A DNA stretch of 23,919 bases from CAWDLX01 sp046728155 (GCA_046728155.1 JBKPDY010000009.1:1-23919); one strand, 5' to 3'. Counted from the first letter of the stretch, positions 6,981-14,252 are shown. Translations and numbers: made by a program. The notes: generated by a model not told the origin, from the sequence alone.

Positions 6981-7358
6981 GTCGCCTCCCCCTTGGCATC
7001 TCCGCGGGCCTCGTGACAGGGTCCGTGACGATGCTCACCGGTGCTCGCCGAGCGCGTCCGCCGGGTGCGGACGAACCCTCAACACACCAACTTCCACTGT
7101 CGCGCAAGAGTGTGGCCGGCGCCATAGGACTCCCCGACTGAGCAGGTGGGATGCGAAGAAGATCCGATATGTACGAAAAACCCGGCGGCACCCCACCTGA
7201 CCTGCGGTTTTGTCGTGGTAGTTGACAGAGAGTCACTCATCTCATGTGGGGGCGATTCGCCGCACACCGCCTCTGACCTGCGCATACACCAAACGACGGG
7301 GTAGGAGGGCCTCGACGCCCCGTGTTAAGATGGCCACAGCGAAAGGGGTTTCGAACCT
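6981..7358. promoter_or_regulatory. 378-base divergent intergenic region upstream of carD
   Basis: No gene is supported here. It contains the ribosome site of the minus-strand membrane protein, a perfect 7-bp hairpin with a 5-base loop (CGTCCGC at 7055-7061, GCGGACG at 7067-7073) in that gene's leader, and a locally AT-richer stretch around 7145-7260 with TTGACA at 7222-7227 that lacks a clear matching -10. The carD promoter proper is at the right end. Confidence 0.5.
7323..7331 (+). promoter_or_regulatory. extended -10 promoter of carD
   Basis: TGTTAAGAT (7323-7331) is a TGn-TANNNT extended -10 element. Transcription would begin near 7338, giving a leader of about 20 bases with the purine-rich GAAAGGGG ribosome site before the ATG at 7359. 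No -35 match is seen at 16-18 bases upstream, as is usual for extended -10 promoters. Confidence 0.6.
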
Positions 7359-7844
7359 ATGGTTTTCAGTGTCGGCGAAACCGTTGTCTACCCCCACCAC
7401 GGGGCCGCACTCATCGAGGCAATCGAGACTCGGGTTATCAAGGGCGAAGAGAAGCAGTACCTGGTGCTTCGCGTTGCCCAGGGTGACTTGACGGTGCGTG
7501 TGCCCGCTGAGAATGCCGAAATCGTCGGTGTCCGAGAGGTTGTCGGAGAGGAAGGCCTGACCAAGGTCTTCGATGTTCTCCGGGCTCCGCACACCGAGGA
7601 GCCGACCAACTGGTCGCGGCGGTACAAGGCGAACATCGAGAAGCTCGCTTCCGGCAATCCCCTCAAGGTGGCGGAGGTCGTTCGTGACCTCTGGCGTCGC
7701 GAGCGGGAGCGCGGCCTCTCCGCTGGCGAGAAGAGGATGCTCGCCAAGGCTCGGGACATCCTCGTCGGCGAGGTGGCGCTCGCCGAGAAGAGCACCAAGG
7801 ACGAGGCTGAACTCCTCCTCGACCGCGTGCTCACCGAGGCGTGA
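7359..7844 (+). CDS. carD: CarD-family RNA polymerase-binding transcription regulator
   Basis: CarD binds the RNA polymerase beta subunit and stabilises open promoter complexes, chiefly at rRNA and other housekeeping promoters. The 161-residue protein has the N-terminal RNAP-interaction domain (MVFSVGETVVYPHHGAALI onward, to about 55) and the helical C-terminal DNA-binding domain. Residues known to matter in the mycobacterial protein are at the same numbers: Arg25 and Arg47 (polymerase contacts) and Trp85 in PTNWSRRY (DNA contact). The length equals the mycobacterial homologue within a residue or two. GAAAGGGG precedes the ATG. It is followed after 50 bases by ispD, the conserved actinobacterial order carD-ispD-ispF. 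Confidence 0.97.
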   Translation: MVFSVGETVVYPHHGAALIEAIETRVIKGEEKQYLVLRVAQGDLTVRVPAENAEIVGVREVVGEEGLTKVFDVLRAPHTEEPTNWSRRYKANIEKLASGNPLKVAEVVRDLWRRERERGLSAGEKRMLAKARDILVGEVALAEKSTKDEAELLLDRVLTEA

Positions 7845-7894
7845 CCGGACGGCACTTGTCGCTCCGGTAGCCCATCGAGTGCGAGGACCGCGAC

Positions 7895-8611
7895 GTGACC
7901 GCGCAGCATGAAATGCGTGGTGACGTCGCGGTCCTGGTTCCTGCAGCCGGTCTCGGTACCCGCCTCGGGCCGGGTCGTCCCAAGGCTCTTCGTCATCTCG
8001 CCGGCGCGCCGCTGCTGACACACGTCGTTCGTCGACTGGCACGCGCTCCGAGCGTCGGCTATGTGGTGATCGCCGCCCCGCCCGATGGCGTCGAGGCGGT
8101 GCGGGCACTGCTCGTTGACGAACAGCCGTCCCGGCTACAGGTCGATGTCGTTGCCGGGGGCCGGACCCGCCAGACTTCGGTCGCCGCGGCGTTGGCGGCC
8201 GCGCCCGCGCATTACCCCATCGTGCTGGTGCACGACGCCGCACGTGCCTTCGCCCCGCCCGATCTCGTCGAACGGGTCGCGTTCGCGGTGCGTGAGGGCC
8301 ACGATGCCGTCATCCCGGTGCTGCCCGTCGTGGACACGATCAAGAAGGTCGACGACGGCGGACACGTCGTGACAACGATCGAACGGGCCGAGCTCCGGTC
8401 GGTGCAGACGCCACAGGGCTTCCGGCGGACCGTTCTCGAGGCGGCGCATGGTGAACCCGGGGACGACGGTGCGAGCGATGACGCCAGCATGGTCGAGCGG
8501 ATGGGCGTCAAGGTCTACTGCGTCACCGGCTCGGCGGCCGCCTTCAAGATCACACGACCGGTCGATCTGCTGATCGCCGAGGCGCTCGACGTCGCCGAGC
8601 TGCCGGAATGA
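7895..8611 (+). CDS. ispD: 2-C-methyl-D-erythritol 4-phosphate cytidylyltransferase
   Basis: IspD joins CTP and methylerythritol phosphate in the MEP route to IPP and DMAPP. The 238-residue sequence opens with VLVPAAGLGTRLGPGRPKAL, the nucleotide-binding loop with its conserved Gly, Arg and Lys. It continues with GGRTRQTSV, VLVHDAARAF and LRSVQTPQGFRR, all IspD signatures, and ends with an FKITRPVDLLIAEA block. GTG at 7895 follows GCGAGGA. The gene lies between carD and ispF as in most actinobacteria; the gap to ispF is unusually long (340 bases) and filled with repeats. It could help supply the prenyl donor for the nearby UbiA enzyme, although the MEP pathway is primarily housekeeping. Confidence 0.97.
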   Translation: MTAQHEMRGDVAVLVPAAGLGTRLGPGRPKALRHLAGAPLLTHVVRRLARAPSVGYVVIAAPPDGVEAVRALLVDEQPSRLQVDVVAGGRTRQTSVAAALAAAPAHYPIVLVHDAARAFAPPDLVERVAFAVREGHDAVIPVLPVVDTIKKVDDGGHVVTTIERAELRSVQTPQGFRRTVLEAAHGEPGDDGASDDASMVERMGVKVYCVTGSAAAFKITRPVDLLIAEALDVAELPE

Positions 8612-8951
8612 CCCGACCGTTGCCGGCCACACCCGCTTTGTCCATTGTGGATTCGTCCGGGGCTGGATGGTCAGGTCAGGATCGGGGACGAGGAATCGGC
8701 TTCAAGATCGCCGCAAGGGCATCAAAAGCGCCCCCACGCGTCGTTTCTCGTGTTGGAACAGCGATCTTCGACCGACTATCCCTGAGACGCATAACAAGCC
8801 CTTTCACCAAGCTCCATGCGTCGGTCTCGCAACGGCCCACGGGGACACCACAGTTCGGGATACTGCAACAGGCTCCGCGGGTCATTTCTGATGCGGGAAC
8901 ACCGATCTTCGGCCGGTCATCCGCGGTGGGACGCCGTGTGGATCGGTCGAC
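8612..8951. repeat. 340-base ispD-ispF spacer built from degenerate repeats
   Basis: No gene is supported. Two direct copies of a 42-base element (8740-8781 and 8881-8922) match at about 32 of 42 positions. A third, inverted, partial copy lies at 8705-8731. The core reads, on one strand or the other, AGATCGCYG, about 12 bases, then AAACGAC. A near-palindromic TCCATTGTGGA is at 8641-8651. An open frame spans the gap, but its codon pattern is that of the repeats. A related copy lies at 23685-23712. The elements resemble a dispersed intergenic repeat family. Confidence 0.65.
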
Positions 8952-9425
8952 GTGAGCATCCCGCGGGTCGGAATCGGCACCGACGTACACGCGTACGACG
9001 CCGATCGGCCGTGTTGGGTCGCCGGCCTCCTCTGGGAGGACACGCCGGGCCTGGCCGGACACTCCGACGGGGATGTCGCGGCACACGCGGCGTGCGATGC
9101 GCTCTTCGGTGCGGCCGGGCTTGGCGACCTCGGCCAGCACTTCGGCACCGACCGGCCCGAGTGGGCCGGTGCCTCGGGCGTCAACCTGCTGGCCGAGGCG
9201 GCGGCCCGGGTACGCGCCGAGGGTTTCCAGATCGGCAACATCGCGATCCAGGTGATCGGGGTGGCGCCTCGCATCGGCCGCCGCCGCAACGAGGCCCAGG
9301 TCGCACTCTCCGCCGCCGCCGGCGCCCCGGTCACGGTCTCCGGTACGACAACGGACGGCCTCGGACTCACCGGCCGTGGTGAGGGCCTGGCCGCGATCGC
9401 GGTCGCCCTCATTCTCGCCACGTGA
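8952..9425 (+). CDS. ispF: 2-C-methyl-D-erythritol 2,4-cyclodiphosphate synthase
   Basis: IspF closes CDP-methylerythritol phosphate to the cyclic diphosphate with release of CMP in the MEP pathway. The 157-residue protein shows the divalent metal ligands Asp11 and His13 in GIGTDVHAY and His45 in DGDVAAHAACDAL. It also carries the GLGDLGQHFG block and the terminal TTTDGLGLTGRGEGLA substrate loop. GTG at 8952 is the start that gives the standard N-terminus; its ribosome site is weak. Unlike in mycobacteria, cysS does not follow; the downstream gene is an unrelated PPOX oxidoreductase. Confidence 0.97.
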   Translation: MSIPRVGIGTDVHAYDADRPCWVAGLLWEDTPGLAGHSDGDVAAHAACDALFGAAGLGDLGQHFGTDRPEWAGASGVNLLAEAAARVRAEGFQIGNIAIQVIGVAPRIGRRRNEAQVALSAAAGAPVTVSGTTTDGLGLTGRGEGLAAIAVALILAT

Positions 9426-9457
9426 CCCCGACCGGTGTCCAGGCACGCGATTCCCAT

Positions 9458-9481
9458 CCCGGACAGTTGACCTGTCTCGGG
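9458..9481 (+). terminator. hairpin downstream of ispF
   Basis: CCCGGACAG (9458-9466), loop TTGAC, then CTGTC and CGGG (9472-9481) form a 9-bp stem with one bulged T, 33 bases after the ispF stop. It lacks a T-tract. It is probably the end of the carD-ispD-ispF transcript, inferred from position. Confidence 0.4.
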
Positions 9482-9486
9482 GTGGT

Positions 9487-9546
9487 GATCCAACAGAATA
9501 TCGTCGATGTCCAGCGGAGTGGGCGTTCTCGAGATTCTGTTGGATC
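9487..9546. repeat. perfect 13-bp inverted repeat with 34-base spacer
   Basis: GATCCAACAGAAT (9487-9499) is exactly repeated in reverse complement as ATTCTGTTGGATC (9534-9546). It lies in the ispF-PPOX gap. The arms are AT-richer than their surroundings. It could be a small non-autonomous element, an operator pair or an RNA hairpin; no target-site duplication is evident. Confidence 0.75.
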
Positions 9547-9646
9547 TTCGCTTTCCGCCGGACAAATCGACCTCGCCGGGCGCCCGCACGAGGTGATCGC
9601 CACCGACCGAGCGCTCTCCGGCGGTGAATCACCGGCCAAGCTCGGA

Positions 9647-9652
9647 TATCGT
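9647..9652 (+). promoter_or_regulatory. leaderless -10 box of the PPOX gene
   Basis: TATCGT lies exactly six bases before the ATG at 9659, and no Shine-Dalgarno is present. This fits a transcript starting at or next to the start codon. Confidence 0.5.
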
Positions 9653-9658
9653 CGGCGC

Positions 9659-10045
9659 ATGCTGCCTGGCCTGTTGCGGGAACTGTTGGACGCGAAGGCG
9701 TTCGCCATGCTGTCTACGGTCAATCCGGACGGCAGTCCACAGTCGAGCGTCATCTGGGCGACGTACGAAGGCGACACGGTGGTCTTCTCGACGATTGTCG
9801 GGCGCCGCAAGACCAGGAACATGGCGCGCGATCCGCGGGTCAGCCTGCTGGTGTACGATCCGGCCGACGCCTACCGGTACGTCGAGCTTCGCGGTACCGT
9901 GTCAATGACGCGCGACGGCGGCCCGGAGCTGATCCAACGGCTCTCCCTTGTGTACGACGGGAGACCGTTCACTGAAGGCAACCCGTCAAACGTGCGCGTA
10001 GTATGCCGGCTCATTCCGACCCGCACGATCGTCCATCGGGACTAG
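9659..10045 (+). CDS. PPOX-class flavin/F420-dependent oxidoreductase, pyridoxamine-oxidase fold
   Basis: A 128-residue split-barrel protein. It begins MLPGLLRELLDAKAFAMLST and has the family landmarks NPDGSPQSSVIW, DTVVFSTIVGRRKTRNMARDPRVSLLV, and a YVELRGTVSM strand. These match the short actinobacterial F420-dependent PPOX proteins, which reduce varied substrates or act as F420/biliverdin-type reductases. The frame is open a further 79 codons upstream, but that stretch runs through an inverted repeat and has no family similarity; the ATG at 9659 gives the canonical N-terminus and is preceded by a TATCGT box. It converges on hmgA so tightly that both stops lie in one CTAG at 10042-10045. 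Cofactor and substrate are unknown. Confidence 0.88.
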   Translation: MLPGLLRELLDAKAFAMLSTVNPDGSPQSSVIWATYEGDTVVFSTIVGRRKTRNMARDPRVSLLVYDPADAYRYVELRGTVSMTRDGGPELIQRLSLVYDGRPFTEGNPSNVRVVCRLIPTRTIVHRD

Positions 10046-11238
10046 CCGGTTGAGGTGTCCACATCGGACCCACGGGGTCCGCCCGCCCAGGTCCACGCGT
10101 ACGCCGGATCCTCGCATGCCAGCCCCGGCTCGCACAGGTCGAGTGGGCGGAAGGTGTCCACCATGACCGCCAGTTCGTCGAAGTAGTCGACGCCGATCGC
10201 GCGCTCCGGAGCCCCCGGCTGCGGCCCATGGGTGAAGCCGGACGGGTGCAGGGAAATGGAGCCCTGTTCGATGCCGGAGCCGCGGCGCGCCTCGTAATTT
10301 CCCCCGGTGTAGAAGAGCATCTCGTCGGAGTCGACGTTGTGATGGTTGTACGGCACGGGTATCGCCAACGGGTGGTAGTCCACCTTTCGGGGTACGAAGG
10401 AGCATATGACGAAGTTCGGGCCTTCGAAGGTCTGGTGTACCGGCGGTGGCTGATGCACCCTCCCGGTGATCGGCTCGAAGTCGTGAATGGACAGTGCCCA
10501 CGGGTAGAGGCAGCCATCCCAGCCGACCACATCGAAAGGATGGTTCGCGTACGTGAACCTGGTCCATCCTCGACGGTGCTGGACGTATACATCCACATTG
10601 GACTCATCTATCGTCAGCGGCCCGGCTGGTGCCCGTAGATCCCGTTCGCAGTACGGCGCGTGCTCCAACAACTGGCCACGTACGGAGAGATAGCGTTTCG
10701 GCGGGCCGATGTGACCGGTTGCCTCGATGACGAGTGTGCGCAGTGGTTCCGTCCCGGTCGGGACGATTCGGTGGATGACCGATGTCGGGATGATCACGTA
10801 ATCACCGGTCGCGACGTCCAGGGCGCCGAAGGTGGACTCGATCCGAGCAGTGCCGGTCTCGACGTAGACGCACTCGTCGCCGATCGCGTTCCGGTAGAGC
10901 GGCGAGGGCGAATCCGCGATGGCGTACGAGATGCGGCAGTCGTCGTTGGCCATCAGGTGCTGCCGGCCGAGAATCGGATCCGCTGAACCCGCGTCGAGTT
11001 TGTGCGTCATGAAGTGCCGTGGCTTGAGCGGCCGGTTGGCGATTCGCGACCACGCCGGCGGGTCGTACTCCTGCGCGGCCACGATCGCGGTGGGCAGGTA
11101 GCGGTGGTAGAGCAGCGACGAGTCGGAGGAGAAGCCTTCCTGTCCCATCAGCTCCTCGGCGTAGAGGCCGCCGTCGGGTCGCCGAAACTGGGTGTGGCGC
11201 TTGCGCGGTATCTCTCCGGCGCTGCGGTAGTACGGCAT
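10042..11238 (-). CDS. hmgA: homogentisate 1,2-dioxygenase
   Basis: Non-haem iron dioxygenase that opens homogentisate to maleylacetoacetate in tyrosine and phenylalanine breakdown. The 398-residue sequence has the characteristic opening HTQFRRPDGGLYAEELMGQ (15-33). Iron ligands align with the human enzyme as His300, Glu306 (NHHNVDSDE) and His337 (FTHGPQPG); the spacings of 6 and 31 residues match the human 6 and 30. GGAGG precedes the ATG at 11238. It is divergent from a conserved unknown gene, with two inverted repeats between them. HPD and an aromatic aminotransferase lie 3-6 kb away. Fumarylacetoacetase and maleylacetoacetate isomerase are not in the window. Confidence 0.93.
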   Translation of the reverse strand: MPYYRSAGEIPRKRHTQFRRPDGGLYAEELMGQEGFSSDSSLLYHRYLPTAIVAAQEYDPPAWSRIANRPLKPRHFMTHKLDAGSADPILGRQHLMANDDCRISYAIADSPSPLYRNAIGDECVYVETGTARIESTFGALDVATGDYVIIPTSVIHRIVPTGTEPLRTLVIEATGHIGPPKRYLSVRGQLLEHAPYCERDLRAPAGPLTIDESNVDVYVQHRRGWTRFTYANHPFDVVGWDGCLYPWALSIHDFEPITGRVHQPPPVHQTFEGPNFVICSFVPRKVDYHPLAIPVPYNHHNVDSDEMLFYTGGNYEARRGSGIEQGSISLHPSGFTHGPQPGAPERAIGVDYFDELAVMVDTFRPLDLCEPGLACEDPAYAWTWAGGPRGSDVDTSTG

Positions 11239-11328
11239 GGACCGCCTCCGTTCCGGCCAACGGCCGGCTATGTCCGACTATCGGACGGTATTGTCCGCTA
11301 GGTGTAGCCTCCGCTAGGTTCATTCTCT
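11239..11328. promoter_or_regulatory. hmgA divergent promoter with two adjacent inverted repeats
   Basis: Two perfect 6-3-6 inverted repeats lie four bases apart: CCGGCC-AAC-GGCCGG (11253-11267) and GTCCGA-CTA-TCGGAC (11272-11286). TCCGCTAGGT then occurs twice in direct repeat (within 11294-11319). For the plus-strand gene, TTGTCC (11291-11296) and TAGGTT (11315-11320) are 18 bases apart and the GTG start follows after eight bases. The inverted repeats lie between hmgA and this promoter, as expected for an operator acting on both genes. The regulator is unknown. Confidence 0.55.
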
Positions 11329-12183
11329 GTGTCAACCGATGGCGTTCCGCCACTGTTCGCGGGACTGGTCGACGATGCGGCCGTCTTCCCGCCCGGCTCC
11401 GCACCGCTGCCCCAGGCCGTTGCGGCGCATCGCGGCCACCGTTGCGCGTGGTACAGCTCGATGATCGGTCCATTGATGGTTTCGGCGAGCATGGTCAGCG
11501 GCGTACTGCCCAACCCGCTGCTTCCGACCGACCGGGCGCCCGAACTGGGACTGATCGGCGACGATGGTCTCGATCGGATGTCCTCGTTGGTCGAACAGCT
11601 GCGGTCGGAAGGTCTACGGGTCCGCCAGATCGAGGCGGCCGTAGCCAGGCGGGGCGAGGATCCGCTGCCCGGGCTGGCTCGGCTCGTCGAGGTCGCGACT
11701 GCGCAGACACAGACGCTCGTCTACGCCGAGATTCCGATGAGCTTCGGCCTCATCGGTGCGCTGGATGAGATGGCCGCGGTCCGCAGCGATGGTGTACGGC
11801 TGCTGCCCAAATTTCGCACCGGTGGCCTCGCGGCGGAGCTGTTTCCCACCCCGGCGGACCTCGCCCGCGTCATTGTGGCGTGTCGCGATCGGGAACTGTC
11901 CTTCAAGCTGACCGCCGGTCTGCACCGGGCCATCAGATACAACGACCCGGAGACCGGCTTTGTCCACCACGGATTCCTCAACATCCTGGCGGCGTCGCTC
12001 GTGGCAGCCGACGGCGGGAACGCCGAGGCGGTCGAGCAGGCGCTCGCCTCGGCGGATCAGGTCGCACTGGTCGGGCGGGTGCGGGCAGGGCTCTCGCGAG
12101 ACCGACCACTGTGGACCGGCTTCGGTTCGTGCAGCGTGCTTGAACCGGTCGAGGATCTGACAGCACTCGGCCTGCTGGCATAA
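11329..12183 (+). CDS. conserved protein of unknown function, paired with hmgA
   Basis: A 284-residue soluble protein without signal or membrane segment. Conserved-looking blocks are LFAGLVDDAAVFPPGSAPL near the N-terminus, LLPKFRTGGLAAELFPTPADL in the middle, and FKLTAGLHRAIRYNDPETGF followed by HHGFLNILAAS. The alternation of strands and helices with a Lys-rich TAGLH segment suggests an alpha/beta barrel, but no enzyme family is recognised. I recall similar sequences annotated as hypothetical beside homogentisate pathway genes. The GTG at 11329 has no ribosome site and is likely leaderless. The divergent arrangement with hmgA suggests a role in the same catabolism, perhaps downstream or repair chemistry; that is inference. 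Confidence 0.8.
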   Translation: MSTDGVPPLFAGLVDDAAVFPPGSAPLPQAVAAHRGHRCAWYSSMIGPLMVSASMVSGVLPNPLLPTDRAPELGLIGDDGLDRMSSLVEQLRSEGLRVRQIEAAVARRGEDPLPGLARLVEVATAQTQTLVYAEIPMSFGLIGALDEMAAVRSDGVRLLPKFRTGGLAAELFPTPADLARVIVACRDRELSFKLTAGLHRAIRYNDPETGFVHHGFLNILAASLVAADGGNAEAVEQALASADQVALVGRVRAGLSRDRPLWTGFGSCSVLEPVEDLTALGLLA

Positions 12184-12212
12184 AAACGACTGGCGGCGCC
12201 GAGCGCCCGAGC

Positions 12213-12218
12213 TACCTT
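12213..12218 (+). promoter_or_regulatory. leaderless -10 box of the SRPBCC gene
   Basis: TACCTT stands exactly six bases before the ATG at 12225, with no Shine-Dalgarno between. It lies in the 41-base gap after the preceding gene, so the SRPBCC gene probably has its own transcript. Confidence 0.55.
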
Positions 12219-12224
12219 GGATAC

Positions 12225-12692
12225 ATGGATGCCATTTCGGTGACCCGCGTGATTCCGCGCCCGGTAGCCGAGGTGTGGCGTGCTTTCGCCGACCCCGTCG
12301 CGCGCAGCGGCTTCAGGGGCGTCGCCGAGATCGAGCCGCTGACGGACTGTTGGGCGGGTGCTCTGCATCCGGGTCAGCGCTGGCGCGAAACCCGCACGAC
12401 CGCATCGGGCGAAACCATCACCGAGGAGCTGGTTGTTGTCGCCGTCGATGAGGAGCGCTCGTGCCGGATCGCTCTCGCCGGTGCCTCCGCCAGCGGTCAG
12501 CTGACCTATCGGTTCGCTCCGGTGGCCTCGAGCACTGCGGTCACCCTGAGTACGGAGCGGCAGCGTTATGGCTTCGCCAACCGCCTGCTCGGGTTCGTCC
12601 TCGGTGGTTTCGCCGCCCGTACGGCCGAAGGAGCGCTACGGTCCGAGCTGGACGCCCTCGCCGCGGCCTGCCTCGCTCAGACAAGCGTCTAG
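12225..12692 (+). CDS. SRPBCC (START/polyketide cyclase-like) family protein
   Basis: A 155-residue protein. The opening DAISVTRVIPRPVAEVWRAFADP is the typical first strand and helix of the SRPBCC ligand-binding fold. Later strands alternate as GQRWRETRTTASGETITEEL, SCRIALAG and QLTYRFAPV, and a long C-terminal helix GALRSELDALAAACL closes the cavity. The fold binds hydrophobic ligands and includes cyclases, lipid carriers and Aha1-like proteins; no catalytic residues point to one of these. It follows the hmgA-linked unknown gene after 41 bases with its own leaderless-type promoter. A functional tie to aromatic catabolism is possible but not shown. Confidence 0.8.
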   Translation: MDAISVTRVIPRPVAEVWRAFADPVARSGFRGVAEIEPLTDCWAGALHPGQRWRETRTTASGETITEELVVVAVDEERSCRIALAGASASGQLTYRFAPVASSTAVTLSTERQRYGFANRLLGFVLGGFAARTAEGALRSELDALAAACLAQTSV

Positions 12693-12869
12693 CCGGGGTC
12701 CTCGCGGAGTCGTGAGCGTAGCGAGCGACTTCGTGGGGTGACTAGACGGCACGATCCTGCAGCCGCGCCGGTACCCCGACAGTGTCAGCAAGCACGCCGG
12801 CCTATCCAGACGGCGTTAGTCCGCTGTCCGGGGGATCGGACGGGTACGCTGCCTGGCTGGGAGGTGACG
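12693..12869. other. 177-base gap with a GAGCG-type repeat
   Basis: It holds GTGAGCGTAGCGAGCGAC (12713-12730), related to the GCGAGCGAAGCGAGCG repeats near 16201 and 16317, and GGAGGTGA (12860-12867) as the ribosome site of the next gene. The downstream frame stays open through this gap, but the residues look non-coding. Confidence 0.45.
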
Positions 12870-14180
12870 ATGGGTCAGGCCGAGCGGCGGGGTGCTGGTT
12901 TCACCAAGCGGGTCGTGTTGCTCACCGTCGTCGTAGCTCTGGTGGGTCTGGCCGGTACGGCGGTCGTGGTGTACCGCGTATTCCGGCCGCGTGACACACT
13001 GACCCGTCCGACCATTCCTTATCCCGCCGCGGTAATGATCACCGACGAGCGGCCGTTCAGCGAACTGCGGGCCGCGCCACTCGTGATCGAGGGCCGCCTT
13101 CGCGTTTACGCCGAAGCCCGGCGGGTCTGGTCCGACGCACCTGTCGGCGGTCGCTACGAGTCCACGCCCTACTGGGCCTTCCGTCGCTTCCCGGCCGAGG
13201 TCGTCGGTGTGGTCGACGTGGAGACCGCGGCCGGCCCGTACATCATCAGCCAGTGGTCGGACAGCGAGCTGATCGCACTGAACGCGCGTACCGGCGCGAT
13301 CGCGTGGCGGCTCAACACGCCGGCCGCGGAGACGTCCTACGATGGTCGACGAACCGGAGCGTCCACAGTGTACGAACCCCGGTCACTGCTGACGGCCAGG
13401 TCCGGCGATCGCGATGTCGTTGTCGTGACGAGCAACGGCGCTGTGCGCGCATTCGACGCGTCGACCGGCGCCATACTGTGGCAGGCCGTCGTCCCCGGTG
13501 GCTGCCAGCCGGTCGCGTGGACGGGTTCGGGGCTGCTCGCCATACCCGATTGTGCCGGGCCGGTGGTGCGTTTCCGTGCCGTGGAGAACGGTTCGCCTCG
13601 GGGGGTCTGGACGCCGTCCGGGTCAAACCGGCCGCCCGTCCCGGCGCTGTGCCAGCTTGGCCGCAGCGAGTGCCGACTTGTCACGGTCGGAGCGGCGGCC
13701 TGGCTTCTGACGGCCGGACCGAACGCCACCTTCACCGCCCTGCCGTCACTGGAGAAGGGCGCCGTGCTCGCCGGCGACCGCGTCATCTATCCGACCGCGA
13801 CCGGCATCGCGGTCCGCCGCCTCACCGACGGGGCTCCACTGTGGACATGGAACGGCAAGGGAGCCCTGATCGCGGCCGACTCGGTCGGGGTGTACCTGCT
13901 GACCGCCGATCACACCTTGCTCGGGCTGAGTCCGGTGACCGGACGCCTGAGCGTCCTGGGTTGCGCCTCCTCCAAGGCCGATGAGAACTGGCGTCCGGGC
14001 CACATCTACACCACCGACAGCAGTTACATCGCGATCGAACGGCTCACCGGCGCACCACCGTCCAGTAAGGACTCGGTGTATTACTACGGCCCGCGCCCGA
14101 TCGCGCTGGTCGAGCTGTACCCGCCCACGAAGCTGCCGGTGTGGTCGGGCAAGTTCGCCGCGTGCGCGCCGCAGTCCTAG
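12870..14180 (+). CDS. membrane-anchored PQQ-type beta-propeller protein (paralogue 1)
   Basis: A 436-residue protein with an N-terminal signal anchor (about 14-36) and a large extracytoplasmic domain of PQQ-like repeats. Typical repeat ends are LIALNARTGAIAWRLNTP, VRAFDASTGAILWQAVVP and LTDGAPLWTWNGKG, where the A-W pair packs the propeller blades. Such proteins act as scaffolds (BamB-like) or quinoprotein relatives; no PQQ or metal site can be claimed. The ATG at 12870 follows GGAGGTGA. Forty-four codons of open frame upstream are rejected because they precede this strong ribosome site and would put a non-hydrophobic tail before the anchor. A similar protein lies at 18262-19686; the pair flanks the tyrosine genes. 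Confidence 0.85.
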   Translation: MGQAERRGAGFTKRVVLLTVVVALVGLAGTAVVVYRVFRPRDTLTRPTIPYPAAVMITDERPFSELRAAPLVIEGRLRVYAEARRVWSDAPVGGRYESTPYWAFRRFPAEVVGVVDVETAAGPYIISQWSDSELIALNARTGAIAWRLNTPAAETSYDGRRTGASTVYEPRSLLTARSGDRDVVVVTSNGAVRAFDASTGAILWQAVVPGGCQPVAWTGSGLLAIPDCAGPVVRFRAVENGSPRGVWTPSGSNRPPVPALCQLGRSECRLVTVGAAAWLLTAGPNATFTALPSLEKGAVLAGDRVIYPTATGIAVRRLTDGAPLWTWNGKGALIAADSVGVYLLTADHTLLGLSPVTGRLSVLGCASSKADENWRPGHIYTTDSSYIAIERLTGAPPSSKDSVYYYGPRPIALVELYPPTKLPVWSGKFAACAPQS

Positions 14181-14219
14181 GTGCCGTTCGCCCGCACAGT
14201 TTGCTGACGCCTCCTGCGT

Positions 14220-14252
14220 GGTGCGGCGTTCCTACCAGCACGCTGCCGCACC
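14220..14252. terminator. hairpin between convergent genes
   Basis: GGTGCGGC (14220-14227) and GCCGCACC (14245-14252) form a perfect 8-bp stem with a 17-base loop, in the 102-base gap between the beta-propeller gene and the aminotransferase gene, which converge. It has no T-tract on either side. It probably serves transcripts from both directions. Confidence 0.5.

Noticed and set aside
7079..7285. 68-codon minus-strand frame in the carD upstream region
   Set aside because: No ribosome site, no similarity, and it would run through the region expected to carry regulatory DNA.
8608..8955. 115-codon open frame filling the ispD-ispF spacer, overlapping both genes
   Set aside because: Its residues come from the degenerate intergenic repeats (the two similar peptide segments match the repeat copies), it lacks a ribosome site, and it resembles no protein.
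9487..9546. Inverted repeat as an insertion sequence
   Set aside because: Only 34 bases lie between the arms, with no transposase frame and no visible target duplication.
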